DNA from: Nonomuraea spiralis | GTDB lineage: Bacteria; Actinomycetota; Actinomycetes; Streptosporangiales; Streptosporangiaceae | Assembly (NCBI RefSeq): GCF_014648435.1 | Contig: NZ_BMRC01000010.1 | Location: 248,001-312,000, forward strand | DNA: 64,000 bases | Reading direction: 5' to 3' | Position numbers and translations under genes: made by a program | In this document: positions 24,493 to 33,947 of the stretch, in pieces | Layout of the letters: the number at the start of each line of letters is the position of its first letter | How positions within the stretch are numbered: position 1 is the first letter of the stretch | The notes under the pieces: generated by a model | What the model saw: only the letters and a program-made list of their open reading frames with translations | What the model was told of the DNA's origin: nothing | The model's database searches: none

Positions 24493-25592
24493 GAGGTCTC
24501 CCCTGATATCTCGGTAAGGACACGCTGGGCGACGCCGAACGCGGCGTTGGCGGCGGGAACTCCGCAGTAGATCGCGCTCTGCAGCAGCACCTCGCCGATC
24601 TCGTCGGCGGTCAGGCCGTTGCGTACGGCGGCGCGGACGTGCATGGCCAGCTCGTCGAGATGTCCGTGCGCGACGAGCGCGGTGAGGGTGACGCAGCTCC
24701 TGGTACGCCGGTCCAGGCCCGGCCTGGTCCAGATCTCACCCCAGGCGTACCTGGTGATGAGGTCCTGGAAGTCCCTGGTGAAGGCGGTGGTACGGGCGAC
24801 GGCCCGGTCCACGTGCGCGTCGCCGAGCACGTCGCGGCGTACCCGCATGCCGGGGGTCGCGGGCAGGTGGGCGAGCAGCGCGGCGGTGACCCGTTCCGGC
24901 TGGTCGACGCCGGCCAGGTGGGCCGCGCCGGGGATCTCCACGAGCATGGCGCCGGGGATGCCGTCGGCCAGCTCCCTGGCGTGCGCGGGCGGCGTGGCGG
25001 GGTCGTCGCGACCGGCCAGGACCAGCGTGGGCGCGGTGATCCCGGGCAGCTCGGCGCGCAGGTCGTAGCTCGCCAGCGCCTCGCAGCACGCGGCGTAGCC
25101 GGCGGGGTCGGCGGCGGCGAGGTCGTCGAGCAGCGCCTGGTCGCCGGGCCCGGCGAACCAGCGTTTCGCCGAGAGCTCCAGCATCGGCCCGGTGCCCTGC
25201 TCGCGGACCAGCGCCGCCCGCTCGTGCCAGCCGCCGGGCTCGCCGAAGCGGGCCGAGGAGCAGATCATCGCCAGGGACAGCACGCGGTCGGGGTGGCGGA
25301 GGGCGAGGGTGGCGCCGATCGCGCCGCCGATGGAGATGCCGGCGTAGTGGAAGGCGTCCAGGCCCAGCGCGTCGGCCAGCTCCAGGACGAGCCAGGCCAT
25401 GCCGTCGATGGTGGACACGTCCCCGGACGGGGAGCCGCCGTGTCCCGGCAGGTCGAAGCGGATCACGCGGAACCTGCGGGCCAGCTCGGCGACCTGCGGC
25501 TCCCACACCCGGGTCGAGGTGCCGACCGAGGGGCCGAGGACGATCGGCTCGCCGTGCTCCGGGCCGTCGAGGCGGTGTTGCAACAACGTCAC
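24489..25592 (-). CDS. pcaL: Fused 3-oxoadipate enol-lactonase / 4-carboxymuconolactone decarboxylase
   Basis: Bifunctional beta-ketoadipate enzyme, 367 residues. The N-terminal part (1 to about 240) is an alpha/beta hydrolase: nucleophile in YAGISIGGAIG, RFDLPGHGGS, and a late His in GAAHLAGVDQPE (PcaD activity). The C-terminal part (about 250-360) is a carboxymuconolactone decarboxylase-like domain with RTRSCVTLTALVAHGHLDELAMH and a GVPAANAAF tail (PcaC activity). The fusion, named PcaL, is typical of actinomycetes. GTG at 25592 overlaps the pcaB stop (GTGA) and its own stop overlaps the aldehyde dehydrogenase start. Together with PcaB it turns carboxymuconate into 3-oxoadipate. Confidence 0.95.
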   Translation of the reverse strand: MTLLQHRLDGPEHGEPIVLGPSVGTSTRVWEPQVAELARRFRVIRFDLPGHGGSPSGDVSTIDGMAWLVLELADALGLDAFHYAGISIGGAIGATLALRHPDRVLSLAMICSSARFGEPGGWHERAALVREQGTGPMLELSAKRWFAGPGDQALLDDLAAADPAGYAACCEALASYDLRAELPGITAPTLVLAGRDDPATPPAHARELADGIPGAMLVEIPGAAHLAGVDQPERVTAALLAHLPATPGMRVRRDVLGDAHVDRAVARTTAFTRDFQDLITRYAWGEIWTRPGLDRRTRSCVTLTALVAHGHLDELAMHVRAAVRNGLTADEIGEVLLQSAIYCGVPAANAAFGVAQRVLTEISGETS

Positions 25593-26788
25593 TTCTCCTC
25601 CAGGGCCCGCTTCACGAGGGCGGCGGCGGCGCCGGGCGGTCCGGCGACGGTCAGGGCGGCGCGCATGCGCCCGGGGTGCACCCGCAGGCCGGCGACCAGT
25701 TCAGCGGCGTCGCGGGCGGCGCCGGCGACCAGGCGCAGCGCCTCGCGCAGCGGTTGCCATTCGGCGTGCCAGGCGCCGGGCGGGCGCTCGTCCTCGGCGG
25801 CGAGGGAGGCGTACAGGACGGCGGCGTGGGCGGGCACCTGGCGGGCCGCCGCGGCGATCATCGTGGCCCGCACGGGGTTGTGCTTGTGGGGCATCGAGGA
25901 GGAGCCGCCGCCGACGCCCTCGGACACCTCGCCGATCTCGGTACGCGACAACACCAGCACGTCGGCGGCCGTCTTGCCCAGCGCCCCCGCCGTGAACGCC
26001 AGCGCCCCGGCCAGGTCGGCCACGGGCGTGCGCAACACGTGCCACGGCAGGACGGGCGCGGCCAGCCCCAGCTCGGCGGCGAACCGGGCGACCACCTCCA
26101 GCGCTTCCGCGCCCCCATCCCCATCCCTGGAGACAGTGCCCGGGGTGGTGAACCGGTCGAGGGTGCCCGCGGGGCCGCCGAGCTGGGCGGGCAGCGCGGC
26201 GCGGGCGGCGCGCAGGCGGTCGCGGGCGTCGATGGCCAGCTTGCGCCAGCCGGCCGCCTTGAGCCCGAACGTGGTGGGCACGGCCTGCTGGGTGAGCGTA
26301 CGCGCGGCCATGAGCGTGTCGCGGTGGGCCTCGGCCAGCGTGCCGAGCCCGGCGACCACCCGGTCAAGGTCGTCCAGCACCGGCCCGAGCGCCCGGTACG
26401 CGACCAGCATGAGCGCGGTGTCCATGATGTCCTGGCTGGTCGCGCCCGCGTGCACGTGCTCGGCGTACGGCCCGACGGTCGCGCGCAGGTCGTCCACCAG
26501 CGGGATGACCGGGTTGCCGCCCGAACGGGCCCGCTCGGCCAGCCCGGCCGGGTCGAACAGCTCGGCGCGGGCGGCGGCGGTCACGGCGTCGGCCGCCTCC
26601 CGGGGCGCGCGCCCGACCGCGGCGAGGACCCGGGTCAGCGCCGCCTCCGCGTCCAGCATGGCCTGGAGCACCGCCACGTCGCCGGTCGCCGCGACGCCGC
26701 CGCGCATGGGCGCGAGCAGCCCGAACTCCCCCGAGCCCGCCGCGGACGGCGCGCCTGGGGCCCCTCGGTCGGGGTCAGCCGAAGTCAA
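25589..26788 (-). CDS. pcaB: 3-carboxy-cis,cis-muconate cycloisomerase
   Basis: Fumarase/aspartase-superfamily enzyme, 399 residues. Signature GSSSMPHKHNPV and earlier HAGATSQDIMDTA, LTQQAVPTTFG are the three conserved regions of the superfamily in their PcaB form. It lactonises 3-carboxymuconate to 4-carboxymuconolactone. The best start is TTG at 26788, inside the end of pcaG (14-bp overlap); no ATG or GTG comes early enough to keep the N-terminal helix. Confidence 0.95.
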   Translation of the reverse strand: MTSADPDRGAPGAPSAAGSGEFGLLAPMRGGVAATGDVAVLQAMLDAEAALTRVLAAVGRAPREAADAVTAAARAELFDPAGLAERARSGGNPVIPLVDDLRATVGPYAEHVHAGATSQDIMDTALMLVAYRALGPVLDDLDRVVAGLGTLAEAHRDTLMAARTLTQQAVPTTFGLKAAGWRKLAIDARDRLRAARAALPAQLGGPAGTLDRFTTPGTVSRDGDGGAEALEVVARFAAELGLAAPVLPWHVLRTPVADLAGALAFTAGALGKTAADVLVLSRTEIGEVSEGVGGGSSSMPHKHNPVRATMIAAAARQVPAHAAVLYASLAAEDERPPGAWHAEWQPLREALRLVAGAARDAAELVAGLRVHPGRMRAALTVAGPPGAAAALVKRALEEK

Positions 26789-27299
26789 GGAAGACCGTCT
26801 CCTTCTCGCCCTGCAAGTGGATGTCGAACCGGTGGACGCCCTCCCGCTCCTCGACCGCGACCAGCGTGCGCGCCCGTTCGGGCGGCAGCGAGTCGAGGAA
26901 GGCGTCGGGCCGGAAGTAGATGCGGGTGAACAGGTGGTGGAGCAGGCCGCGGGCGAACACGCACACGCTGATGTACCCGTTGCCCGGCTCGACCGTACGC
27001 AGGGTCCAGTGGCCGTCGGCGTCGGTGGGGACCCGGCCGAAGCCGGTGAAGTCGACGCCGTGCCGGCCGAGGACCGCGCCGTTGACCGGGTCGCGGCGCA
27101 GCGAGCCGGGCGCGCCGGCCAGGTCGCCCGCGGGGTCGGCCTGCCAGAACTCCAGCAGCGCGTCGGGGATCGGGTCGCCGGCGCCGTCGAGGACGCGGCC
27201 GTGCACGGTGATGCCGCCGGTGGCGAGGTCGCCGCCGCCGGGGAAGGGCAGCGCGTAGCCGTAGAACGGGCCGACGGTCTGCGAGGGGGTGGGGTTCAT
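26775..27299 (-). CDS. pcaG: Protocatechuate 3,4-dioxygenase alpha subunit
   Basis: Intradiol ring-cleavage dioxygenase subunit of 174 residues. Starts MNPTPSQTVGPFYGYAL, with ATG overlapping the pcaH stop (ATGA). Contains the structural subunit features (ITVHGRVLDGAGDPIPDALLEFWQAD) and ends VFLDFG, but lacks the iron-ligand Tyr/His set carried by PcaH. Forms the (alpha-beta-Fe) complex that opens protocatechuate to 3-carboxymuconate. Confidence 0.96.
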   Translation of the reverse strand: MNPTPSQTVGPFYGYALPFPGGGDLATGGITVHGRVLDGAGDPIPDALLEFWQADPAGDLAGAPGSLRRDPVNGAVLGRHGVDFTGFGRVPTDADGHWTLRTVEPGNGYISVCVFARGLLHHLFTRIYFRPDAFLDSLPPERARTLVAVEEREGVHRFDIHLQGEKETVFLDFG

Positions 27300-28042
27300 C
27301 GGCCTTCCTCCATCCAGGTCGCGGCGGGCCCGTCGAGCACGATGTCCCACCGGTAGCCGAGCGACCATTCCGGCTTGGACAGGTCGTGCTCGTAGGTGGA
27401 GACCAGCCGCTGCCGGGCGCTCTCGTCGGTGACGGACTGCAGGATCGGGTCGTACGGGAACAGCGGGTCGCCGGGGAAGTACATCTGGGTCACCAGCCGC
27501 TGGGCGAAGGCCGTGCCGAACAACGAGAAGTGGATGTGGGCCGGCCGCCAGGCGTTGACGTGGTTGCGCCAGGGGTAGGGGCCCGGCTTGATCGTGGTGA
27601 AGTGGTAGCCGCCGTCGTCGTCGGTCAGGCAGCGGCCCACGCCGGAGAAGTTGGGGTCGAGCGGCGCGGGATGGTCGTCGCGCTGGTGCAGGTAGCGGCC
27701 CGAGGAGTTGGCCTGCCAGATCTCCACGAGCTGGCGGCGTACGGGACGGCCCTCGCGGTCGAGCACGCGGCCGGTCACGGTGATGCGCTCGCCCAGCGGC
27801 TCGCCGAGGTGCTGCCTGGTCAGGTCGGAGTCGAGGGCGGTCACGTCCGTGACGCCGAACACCGGCCCGGCCAGCTCACTCGCCTCCGGGTCCTTCAGCG
27901 CGACCAGCGGCTGCTTGGGGTGGCGCAGCAGCGTGCTGCGGTAGGGGGCGTAGTCGCGCGAAGGGTGGGCGGCCCGCCGGTCGCTCTCGCCGAGCGCGGC
28001 GATCTCGCGGTCGATGTCGGCCTGCGTGAGTGGTTCGGACAT
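27296..28042 (-). CDS. pcaH: Protocatechuate 3,4-dioxygenase beta subunit
   Basis: Catalytic subunit of 248 residues. ATG at 28042 is set by the AAAGG 9 bases upstream and by homology (MSEPLTQADIDREI); the frame stays open upstream but only as a shadow of pcaF. The non-heme iron ligands are visible: Tyr in SGRYLHQRD, Tyr in GPYPWRNH, and two His in RPAHIHFSLFG. It follows pcaF by 5 bases. Confidence 0.96.
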   Translation of the reverse strand: MSEPLTQADIDREIAALGESDRRAAHPSRDYAPYRSTLLRHPKQPLVALKDPEASELAGPVFGVTDVTALDSDLTRQHLGEPLGERITVTGRVLDREGRPVRRQLVEIWQANSSGRYLHQRDDHPAPLDPNFSGVGRCLTDDDGGYHFTTIKPGPYPWRNHVNAWRPAHIHFSLFGTAFAQRLVTQMYFPGDPLFPYDPILQSVTDESARQRLVSTYEHDLSKPEWSLGYRWDIVLDGPAATWMEEGR

Positions 28043-28047
28043 GGACG

Positions 28048-29192
<1,145 letters not shown>

Positions 29193-29196
<4 letters not shown>

Positions 29197-29822
29197 GCTG
29201 TGACCTCCGCGTCGGTACGGTTGCGCAACTCCTCCAGGTCCACGCCCGGGGCGCGTTCGACCAGGGCCAGCCCCGGCCCGGTGACGTCGAAGACGCCGAG
29301 GTCGGTGATGATCCGGTGCACGCACTCCTTGCCCGTCAGCGGCAGCGAGCACTCCTTGACGATCTTGGGTGAGCCGTCCTTGGCGTTGTGCTCCATGATC
29401 ACGATGACCTTGCGGGCGCCGTGGACCAGGTCCATGGCCCCGCCCATGCCCTTGACCAGCTTGCCGGGGACCATCCAGTTGGCCAGGTCGCCGCGGGCCG
29501 AGACCTGCATCGCCCCGAGCACGGCCACGTCGATGTGACCCCCTCGGATCATCCCGAACGACAGCGAGGAGTCGAAGAAGGACGCGCCGGGCAGCACGGT
29601 GACCGTCTCCTTGCCCGCGTTGATCAGGTCGGGGTCGACGTCGGCGGGCGCGGGGTAGGGGCCGACGCCGAGGATGCCGTTCTCGGAGTGGAGGACCACG
29701 TCCACGCCCGGGGGCAGGAACGAGGGGATGCGGGTGGGCAGGCCGATGCCGAGGTTGACGTAGTCGCCGTCGCGCAGTTCGGCCGCGGCCCGCGCGACCA
29801 TCTGGTCACGGGTCCAGCTCAT
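29193..29822 (-). CDS. pcaJ: 3-oxoadipate CoA-transferase subunit B
   Basis: Family I CoA-transferase beta subunit, 209 residues. The catalytic Glu is in LHSENGILGVGP. Other conserved parts are NLGIGLPTRIPSFLP and MGGAMDLVHGARKVIV. With PcaI it moves CoA from succinyl-CoA to 3-oxoadipate. Overlaps pcaI and pcaF by 4 bases each. Confidence 0.96.
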
Positions 29823-30574
29823 TCGGTGACCGTCCTCTTCTCGATGCCCTTGTCGGCGGCCTGCTCGGGGGTGAGCGGGAGCACGCGCCGTACGAACACG
29901 CCCGGCAGGTGGACCTCGTCCGGGTCGATGTGCTCGGTCAGCTCCTCGACCTCGGCGACGGTGACCCGTCCGGCCATGGCGGCCAGCGGGTTGAAGTTCC
30001 TGGCGGACCGGTGGAAGACCAGGTTGCCGAACCGGTCCCCCTTGGCCGCCCGGACCAGCGCGAAGTCGGTACGGATGCCGCGCTCCAGGACGTACTCGCG
30101 GCCGTCGAACTCGCGTACCTCCTTGGGCGGCGAGGCGACCGCGACCGTGCCGTCGGGGTGGTGGCGCAGCGGCAGGCCGCCGTCGGCGACGGGGGTGCCG
30201 ACCCCTGCCGGGGTGTAGAAGGCGGGGACGCCGCTGCCGCCGGCCCGCAGCCGCTCGGCCAGGCTGCCCTGCGGCGTCAGCTCGACCTCGATGTCGCCGT
30301 TCAGGTACTGACGGGCGAACTCCTTGTTGTCGCCGATGTAGGAGGCGGTCACGCGGGCGATGCGGCCGGCGGTCAGCAGGATCCCGAGGCCGCCGCCGTC
30401 GACGCCGCAGTTGTTGGACACGACGCCGATGCCGGTCACGCCGGTGTCGTAGAGGGCCTGGATCAGGACGTTGGGGATGCCGCTGAGCCCGAAGCCGCCG
30501 ACCGCGAACGACGCGCCGTCATGCACGCCGGCCAGCGCCTCCGCGGCCGTCGCGACCACCTTGTCTCTCCGCAC
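29819..30574 (-). CDS. pcaI: 3-oxoadipate CoA-transferase subunit A
   Basis: Family I CoA-transferase alpha subunit, 251 residues, first gene of the pca operon. GTG at 30574 is preferred: it gives the normal N-terminus RRDKVVATAAEALAGV and has GGAG just upstream. A further in-frame GTG at 30634 would run through the operator and promoter region. Typical features are AVGGFGLSGIPNVLI and SNNCGVDGGGLG. Confidence 0.94.
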   Translation of the reverse strand: MRRDKVVATAAEALAGVHDGASFAVGGFGLSGIPNVLIQALYDTGVTGIGVVSNNCGVDGGGLGILLTAGRIARVTASYIGDNKEFARQYLNGDIEVELTPQGSLAERLRAGGSGVPAFYTPAGVGTPVADGGLPLRHHPDGTVAVASPPKEVREFDGREYVLERGIRTDFALVRAAKGDRFGNLVFHRSARNFNPLAAMAGRVTVAEVEELTEHIDPDEVHLPGVFVRRVLPLTPEQAADKGIEKRTVTE

Positions 30575-30610
30575 GACACTCCGTTCAGCCGGGGAAGTTC
30601 GCCCGAGGCG

Positions 30611-30675
30611 TTCGCTCTGCGAACTTAAGTTCACTATTATGCTTCGAGTATCTGTACCGGGGGCGTTCCTGTCAA
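30611..30675. promoter_or_regulatory. pca operator and divergent promoters
   Basis: Minus strand: TTGACA (30670-30675), 17-base spacer, GATACT (30647-30652), a promoter for pcaI. Plus strand: TATTAT (30635-30640) with TTCGCT (30611-30616, 18-base spacer), a promoter for the IclR gene. Between them lie TTCGC-TCT-GCGAA (30611-30623) and the perfect palindrome GAACTTAAGTTC (30621-30632). The sites sit just after the expected pcaI start and in the spacer of the regulator promoter, so one IclR-type protein could control both. Confidence 0.65.
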
Positions 30676-30702
30676 AGCCCCCACCTGGACGAGGAGCCGC
30701 CG

Positions 30703-32199
30703 ATGGAACCGGCCGGGACCCTGGAGCGCGGCCTCTCCGTGCTGCGCGTGCTGGCCGCCGACCCCGGGCGGCGCATGCGCGCGACCGATCTCGTACGCGC
30801 CACGGGCCTGGCCAGGTCCACCGTCGACCGGGTGCTGGCCACCCTCGTGCACCTCGGTCACCTGCGCGCCGAGGGCCGCGACGTGCTGCTCGCGCCGCCG
30901 CTGATGGAGCTGGGCGCGGCCTACCTGGCCTGCGACGGCCTCCGGGAGAGCCTGTCGCCCCTGGCCGGACGGCTGGCCGCCGAGCTGGACGAGTCGGTGT
31001 CGCTGGCCGTGCGCGACGGCGACGGCGTGCGTTTCGTCGGCCAGTTCACCAGGCGGCGCACGATGTCGGTGGCCTTCCGGGTGGGCGACCTGCTGCCCGC
31101 CGGACGGTGCGCGGCGGGGCTGGCCCTGCTCGACCCGGCCGCGCCCTGGGCCGAGGACGACCAGCTCATCGAGCCGGGGCTGATCGCGGTCGCGCTGCCC
31201 GTACGCGACCCGGACGGCAAGGCGGCCTGCGCGGTCAGCGTGGTCAGCCACACCAGCAGGCACACCGTGGCGGGCCTGCGCGCCCACGCCCTGCCCCGGC
31301 TGCGCGCCACGGTCGCCGAGATGGAGGCCGTCCTGGCCGCCGGGGCCCGCGAGCCGCACCGCCCCCGCACGGGTACCCTCGCGGGCACCCGCGAGGGCGG
31401 CCCCTCCGGTGCGGACGGCTCGCGGGCGGCCAAGGAGGAGCTGGGCATGGGCTACCTGCAGTCGCTCGCCCGCGGCCTGGCCGTGCTGGTCTCGCTCGGG
31501 TCGGCGCGCGGCGGGTGCACGCTCGCCGAGTCCGCCAAGGTCACCGGCCTGCCCAGGGCCACGGTCCGGCGCGCGGCGCAGACCCTGGAGGGCCTCGGCT
31601 ACGCGGCCGCGGACGGCAACCGGTACGTGCTGCTGCCCAAGGTGCTCGAACTGGGCTACGCCCACCTGTCGGGGCGCACGTTCGGCGAGGTGGTCCAGCC
31701 GCACCTGGCCGACCTGGTGGCGCGCGTACGCGAGTCGGCGTCGGTCGCGGTGTTGTCCGGCGACGACGTGCTCTACGTGGCCCGGGTGCCCACGGTCAGC
31801 ATCATGAGCGTGAACATCACGGTCGGCACCCGCTTCCCCGCGTACGCGACGTCGATGGGCCGGGTGCTGCTGGCCGGGCTGCCGGCCGAGCGCGTGGCCG
31901 CCATCGAGCCGAAGCCGCTGTCCCAGCACACGATCACCTCGCCCGAAGGGCTGGCCGCGGCCGTGCGGCGGGCCGCCGCCGACGGCTACGCGCTGGTGGA
32001 CCAGGAGCTGGAGGAGGGCGTGCGGTCGATCGCCGTCCCGGTGCACGGTCCGGACGGGCGCGTGGTGGCGGCGGTCAACGTGGCCACGCACGCCAGCAAG
32101 GCCAGCCGCGACCACTTGCTGCGCGACGTGCTGCCCGAGCTCAGGCGGACGGCCGCGCGCATGGAGGCCGACCTGGCCCACACCGGGCGGCTCCCCTAG
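30703..32199 (+). CDS. Tandem double IclR-family regulator (PcaR-like)
   Basis: 498-residue fusion of two complete IclR units. Unit 1 (about 1-220): HTH with RATGLARSTVDRVLATLVHLGHL and an effector domain (LDESVSLAVRDGDGVRFV). A linker (HRPRTGTLAGTREGG) follows. Unit 2 (about 245-498): HTH with VTGLPRATVRRAAQTLEGLGY and a full effector domain (ASVAVLSGDDVLYVARVP, LVDQELEEGVRSIAVPV). IclR proteins control aromatic degradation genes in response to protocatechuate or oxoadipate. It diverges from pcaI with shared operator sequences. ATG at 30703 has GAGGAG 6 bases upstream. Two sensors in one chain might read two ligands (inference). Confidence 0.92.
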   Translation: MEPAGTLERGLSVLRVLAADPGRRMRATDLVRATGLARSTVDRVLATLVHLGHLRAEGRDVLLAPPLMELGAAYLACDGLRESLSPLAGRLAAELDESVSLAVRDGDGVRFVGQFTRRRTMSVAFRVGDLLPAGRCAAGLALLDPAAPWAEDDQLIEPGLIAVALPVRDPDGKAACAVSVVSHTSRHTVAGLRAHALPRLRATVAEMEAVLAAGAREPHRPRTGTLAGTREGGPSGADGSRAAKEELGMGYLQSLARGLAVLVSLGSARGGCTLAESAKVTGLPRATVRRAAQTLEGLGYAAADGNRYVLLPKVLELGYAHLSGRTFGEVVQPHLADLVARVRESASVAVLSGDDVLYVARVPTVSIMSVNITVGTRFPAYATSMGRVLLAGLPAERVAAIEPKPLSQHTITSPEGLAAAVRRAAADGYALVDQELEEGVRSIAVPVHGPDGRVVAAVNVATHASKASRDHLLRDVLPELRRTAARMEADLAHTGRLP

Positions 32200-33161
32200 C
32201 GGGTGGCCTCGGCGCGGGCCTCGCTGGGGGTCAGGCCGTACCTGGCGCGGAAGAGCCGGGCGAAGTGGGCCTGGCTGGAGAAACCCCACCGGTGTGCCAC
32301 GTCGGCGATGGTGGTCTCCCTCGTGCCCGGACCGGTCAGCTCGTCGTGCGCGCGCACCAGCCGCCGTTCCATGATGTGGCGGGCGGGCGACCTGCCGGTG
32401 GACTCGAAGATGCGCGCCAGGTGCCGTACCGAGATGCCCATGACGCCGGCCACCTGCGCCGCGCCCAGGCAGGGGTCGTGCAGGTGCCGTTCGACGTAGT
32501 CCTCGGCGACGATGAGCTGCGACCGGTAGGCGTCGGGGCCGGGACGCCCGCCCGTACGCTCCTCGGCGAGCTGCCTGAGCAGGTCGAGCACGGCCCGCTC
32601 GGCGTCGGCGGGGTCGTGCGCGGGCCGCAGGGCGGCCAGGCCGCCGATCGTCGAGCGCAGCGCGGCCACGAGCGTGCCCTCCCGCGCGGTGCCCCTGCCG
32701 AACACCATCGGCCCCGGCAGCCCGCCCGCCACGCACGCCTGCGCGAACAGGTCGCGCGGGATGTCCACGAGGATCTGCCGCATCGAGGAGGAGAACCCGA
32801 ACAGGTACGGGCTGCGCGTGTCGTAGACGACCAGCTCACCGGCCGTGGCCGACAGGCAGCCGTGCTCGTGCAGGAAGACCGCCTCGCCCTTGAGCAGCAG
32901 CGTCGCGAACACCGAGTCCTTCGGCGTGGACCTGACCGTCTGCGGGCTGCGCTCGATCGCGTGGGCGTTCCCGGCGATCTCGGCCAGCCGCAGCCCGGCC
33001 AGCTCGATGTTGGTCTGCCTGGCCAGCAGGCCGTGCTCGGAGTACGACGTGCACGACAGGCCCACGAGCGCCCGGCGGTTGTAGTCCTCCCAGTAATGGA
33101 TGCGCTCGGCGGGTTCGATGTGCTCGGTGGTGGCCTGGGAGATCACGGAGACGGCGGACAA
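32196..33161 (-). CDS. AraC-family regulator
   Basis: 321-residue activator with an N-terminal AraC-binding-like sensor domain (LVGLSCTSYSEHGL) and a C-terminal pair of helix-turn-helix motifs (VAGVMGISVRHLARIFESTGRSPARHIMERRL; IADVAHRWGFSSQAHFARLFRARYGLTPSEAR). TTG at 33161 has GAGGAGG 5 bases upstream. It lies 51 bases after the SDR gene at the end of the aromatic side-chain operon and may activate that operon. It converges with the IclR gene with a 4-bp overlap. Related regulators (NphR type) control phenol or aromatic oxygenases. Confidence 0.9.
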   Translation of the reverse strand: MSAVSVISQATTEHIEPAERIHYWEDYNRRALVGLSCTSYSEHGLLARQTNIELAGLRLAEIAGNAHAIERSPQTVRSTPKDSVFATLLLKGEAVFLHEHGCLSATAGELVVYDTRSPYLFGFSSSMRQILVDIPRDLFAQACVAGGLPGPMVFGRGTAREGTLVAALRSTIGGLAALRPAHDPADAERAVLDLLRQLAEERTGGRPGPDAYRSQLIVAEDYVERHLHDPCLGAAQVAGVMGISVRHLARIFESTGRSPARHIMERRLVRAHDELTGPGTRETTIADVAHRWGFSSQAHFARLFRARYGLTPSEARAEATR

Positions 33162-33212
33162 GCGACCTCCTCGCGTTCGTGCATGTCAGAGGGACACAGC
33201 TTATGTGAGGTG

Positions 33213-33947
33213 TCACACAGCCAGATAGCCTCCGTCCACGGGGACGACCGCCCCGGTGACGTACGAGGCCGCCGGGGAGCACAGGAACGCCACCACCGAG
33301 GCCACCTCGCGCGGCCTGCCGAGCCGCCCGCCGGGGATGCGGGACAACACCTGGGCCAGGGCGGGCGGGTCGTCGAGCACGCCGCGGGCGAGGGGGGTGA
33401 CGACGAAGCCGGGGGCGACGGCGTTGACCCTGATGCCGTCGGCGGCGTACTCGGCGGCCAGCGACTTCGTGAGCTGGGACACCCCGCCTTTGCTCGCGCT
33501 GTAGGCGGGCCGGTCCCGGCTGCCGGAGAAGGCGAACATGGAGGAGACGTTCACGATCGCGCCGCCGTGCTCGGCCAGCGCGGGGCGGGCGGCCTGGCAG
33601 GCGACCATGGTGGCGGTGAGGTTGATCTCTATGACGCGCTGCCAGCGGGCCAGGTCGTACTCCTCGCGGTCGTGGCTGACGCCCGCGCAGTTGACCAGCA
33701 CGTCGAGCGGGTCGCCCGCGGACAGCAGGCGGGCCAGGCCGCCGCGGTCGAGCACGTCGTGCTCCACGACGCGGACCCCGGGGTGGCCGGGCAGCTCGGC
33801 GGGGTCGGCGGGCGGCAGGCCGAGCGCCGTCACCCCGGCGCCCAGCTCGGCGAGGAGCACGGCGGTCGCCGCGCCGATGCCCGAGGTGCCGCCGGTCACG
33901 AACGCGTGCCGCCCGGCGAACAGGCCGGGAGCGAATCCCTCGGTCAC
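33213..33947 (-). CDS. Classical SDR oxidoreductase
   Basis: NAD(P)-dependent short-chain dehydrogenase, 244 residues. TGGTSGIG cofactor motif, NCAG, catalytic Ser in NVSSMFAFSG and YSASK, ending AAVVPVDGGYLAV-like as in classical family members. GTG at 33947 overlaps the alcohol dehydrogenase stop (GTGA). In an operon with a cupin dioxygenase, transporter and zinc dehydrogenase, it probably oxidises or reduces an aromatic side-chain alcohol or ketone (inference). Confidence 0.9.
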   Translation of the reverse strand: MTEGFAPGLFAGRHAFVTGGTSGIGAATAVLLAELGAGVTALGLPPADPAELPGHPGVRVVEHDVLDRGGLARLLSAGDPLDVLVNCAGVSHDREEYDLARWQRVIEINLTATMVACQAARPALAEHGGAIVNVSSMFAFSGSRDRPAYSASKGGVSQLTKSLAAEYAADGIRVNAVAPGFVVTPLARGVLDDPPALAQVLSRIPGGRLGRPREVASVVAFLCSPAASYVTGAVVPVDGGYLAV

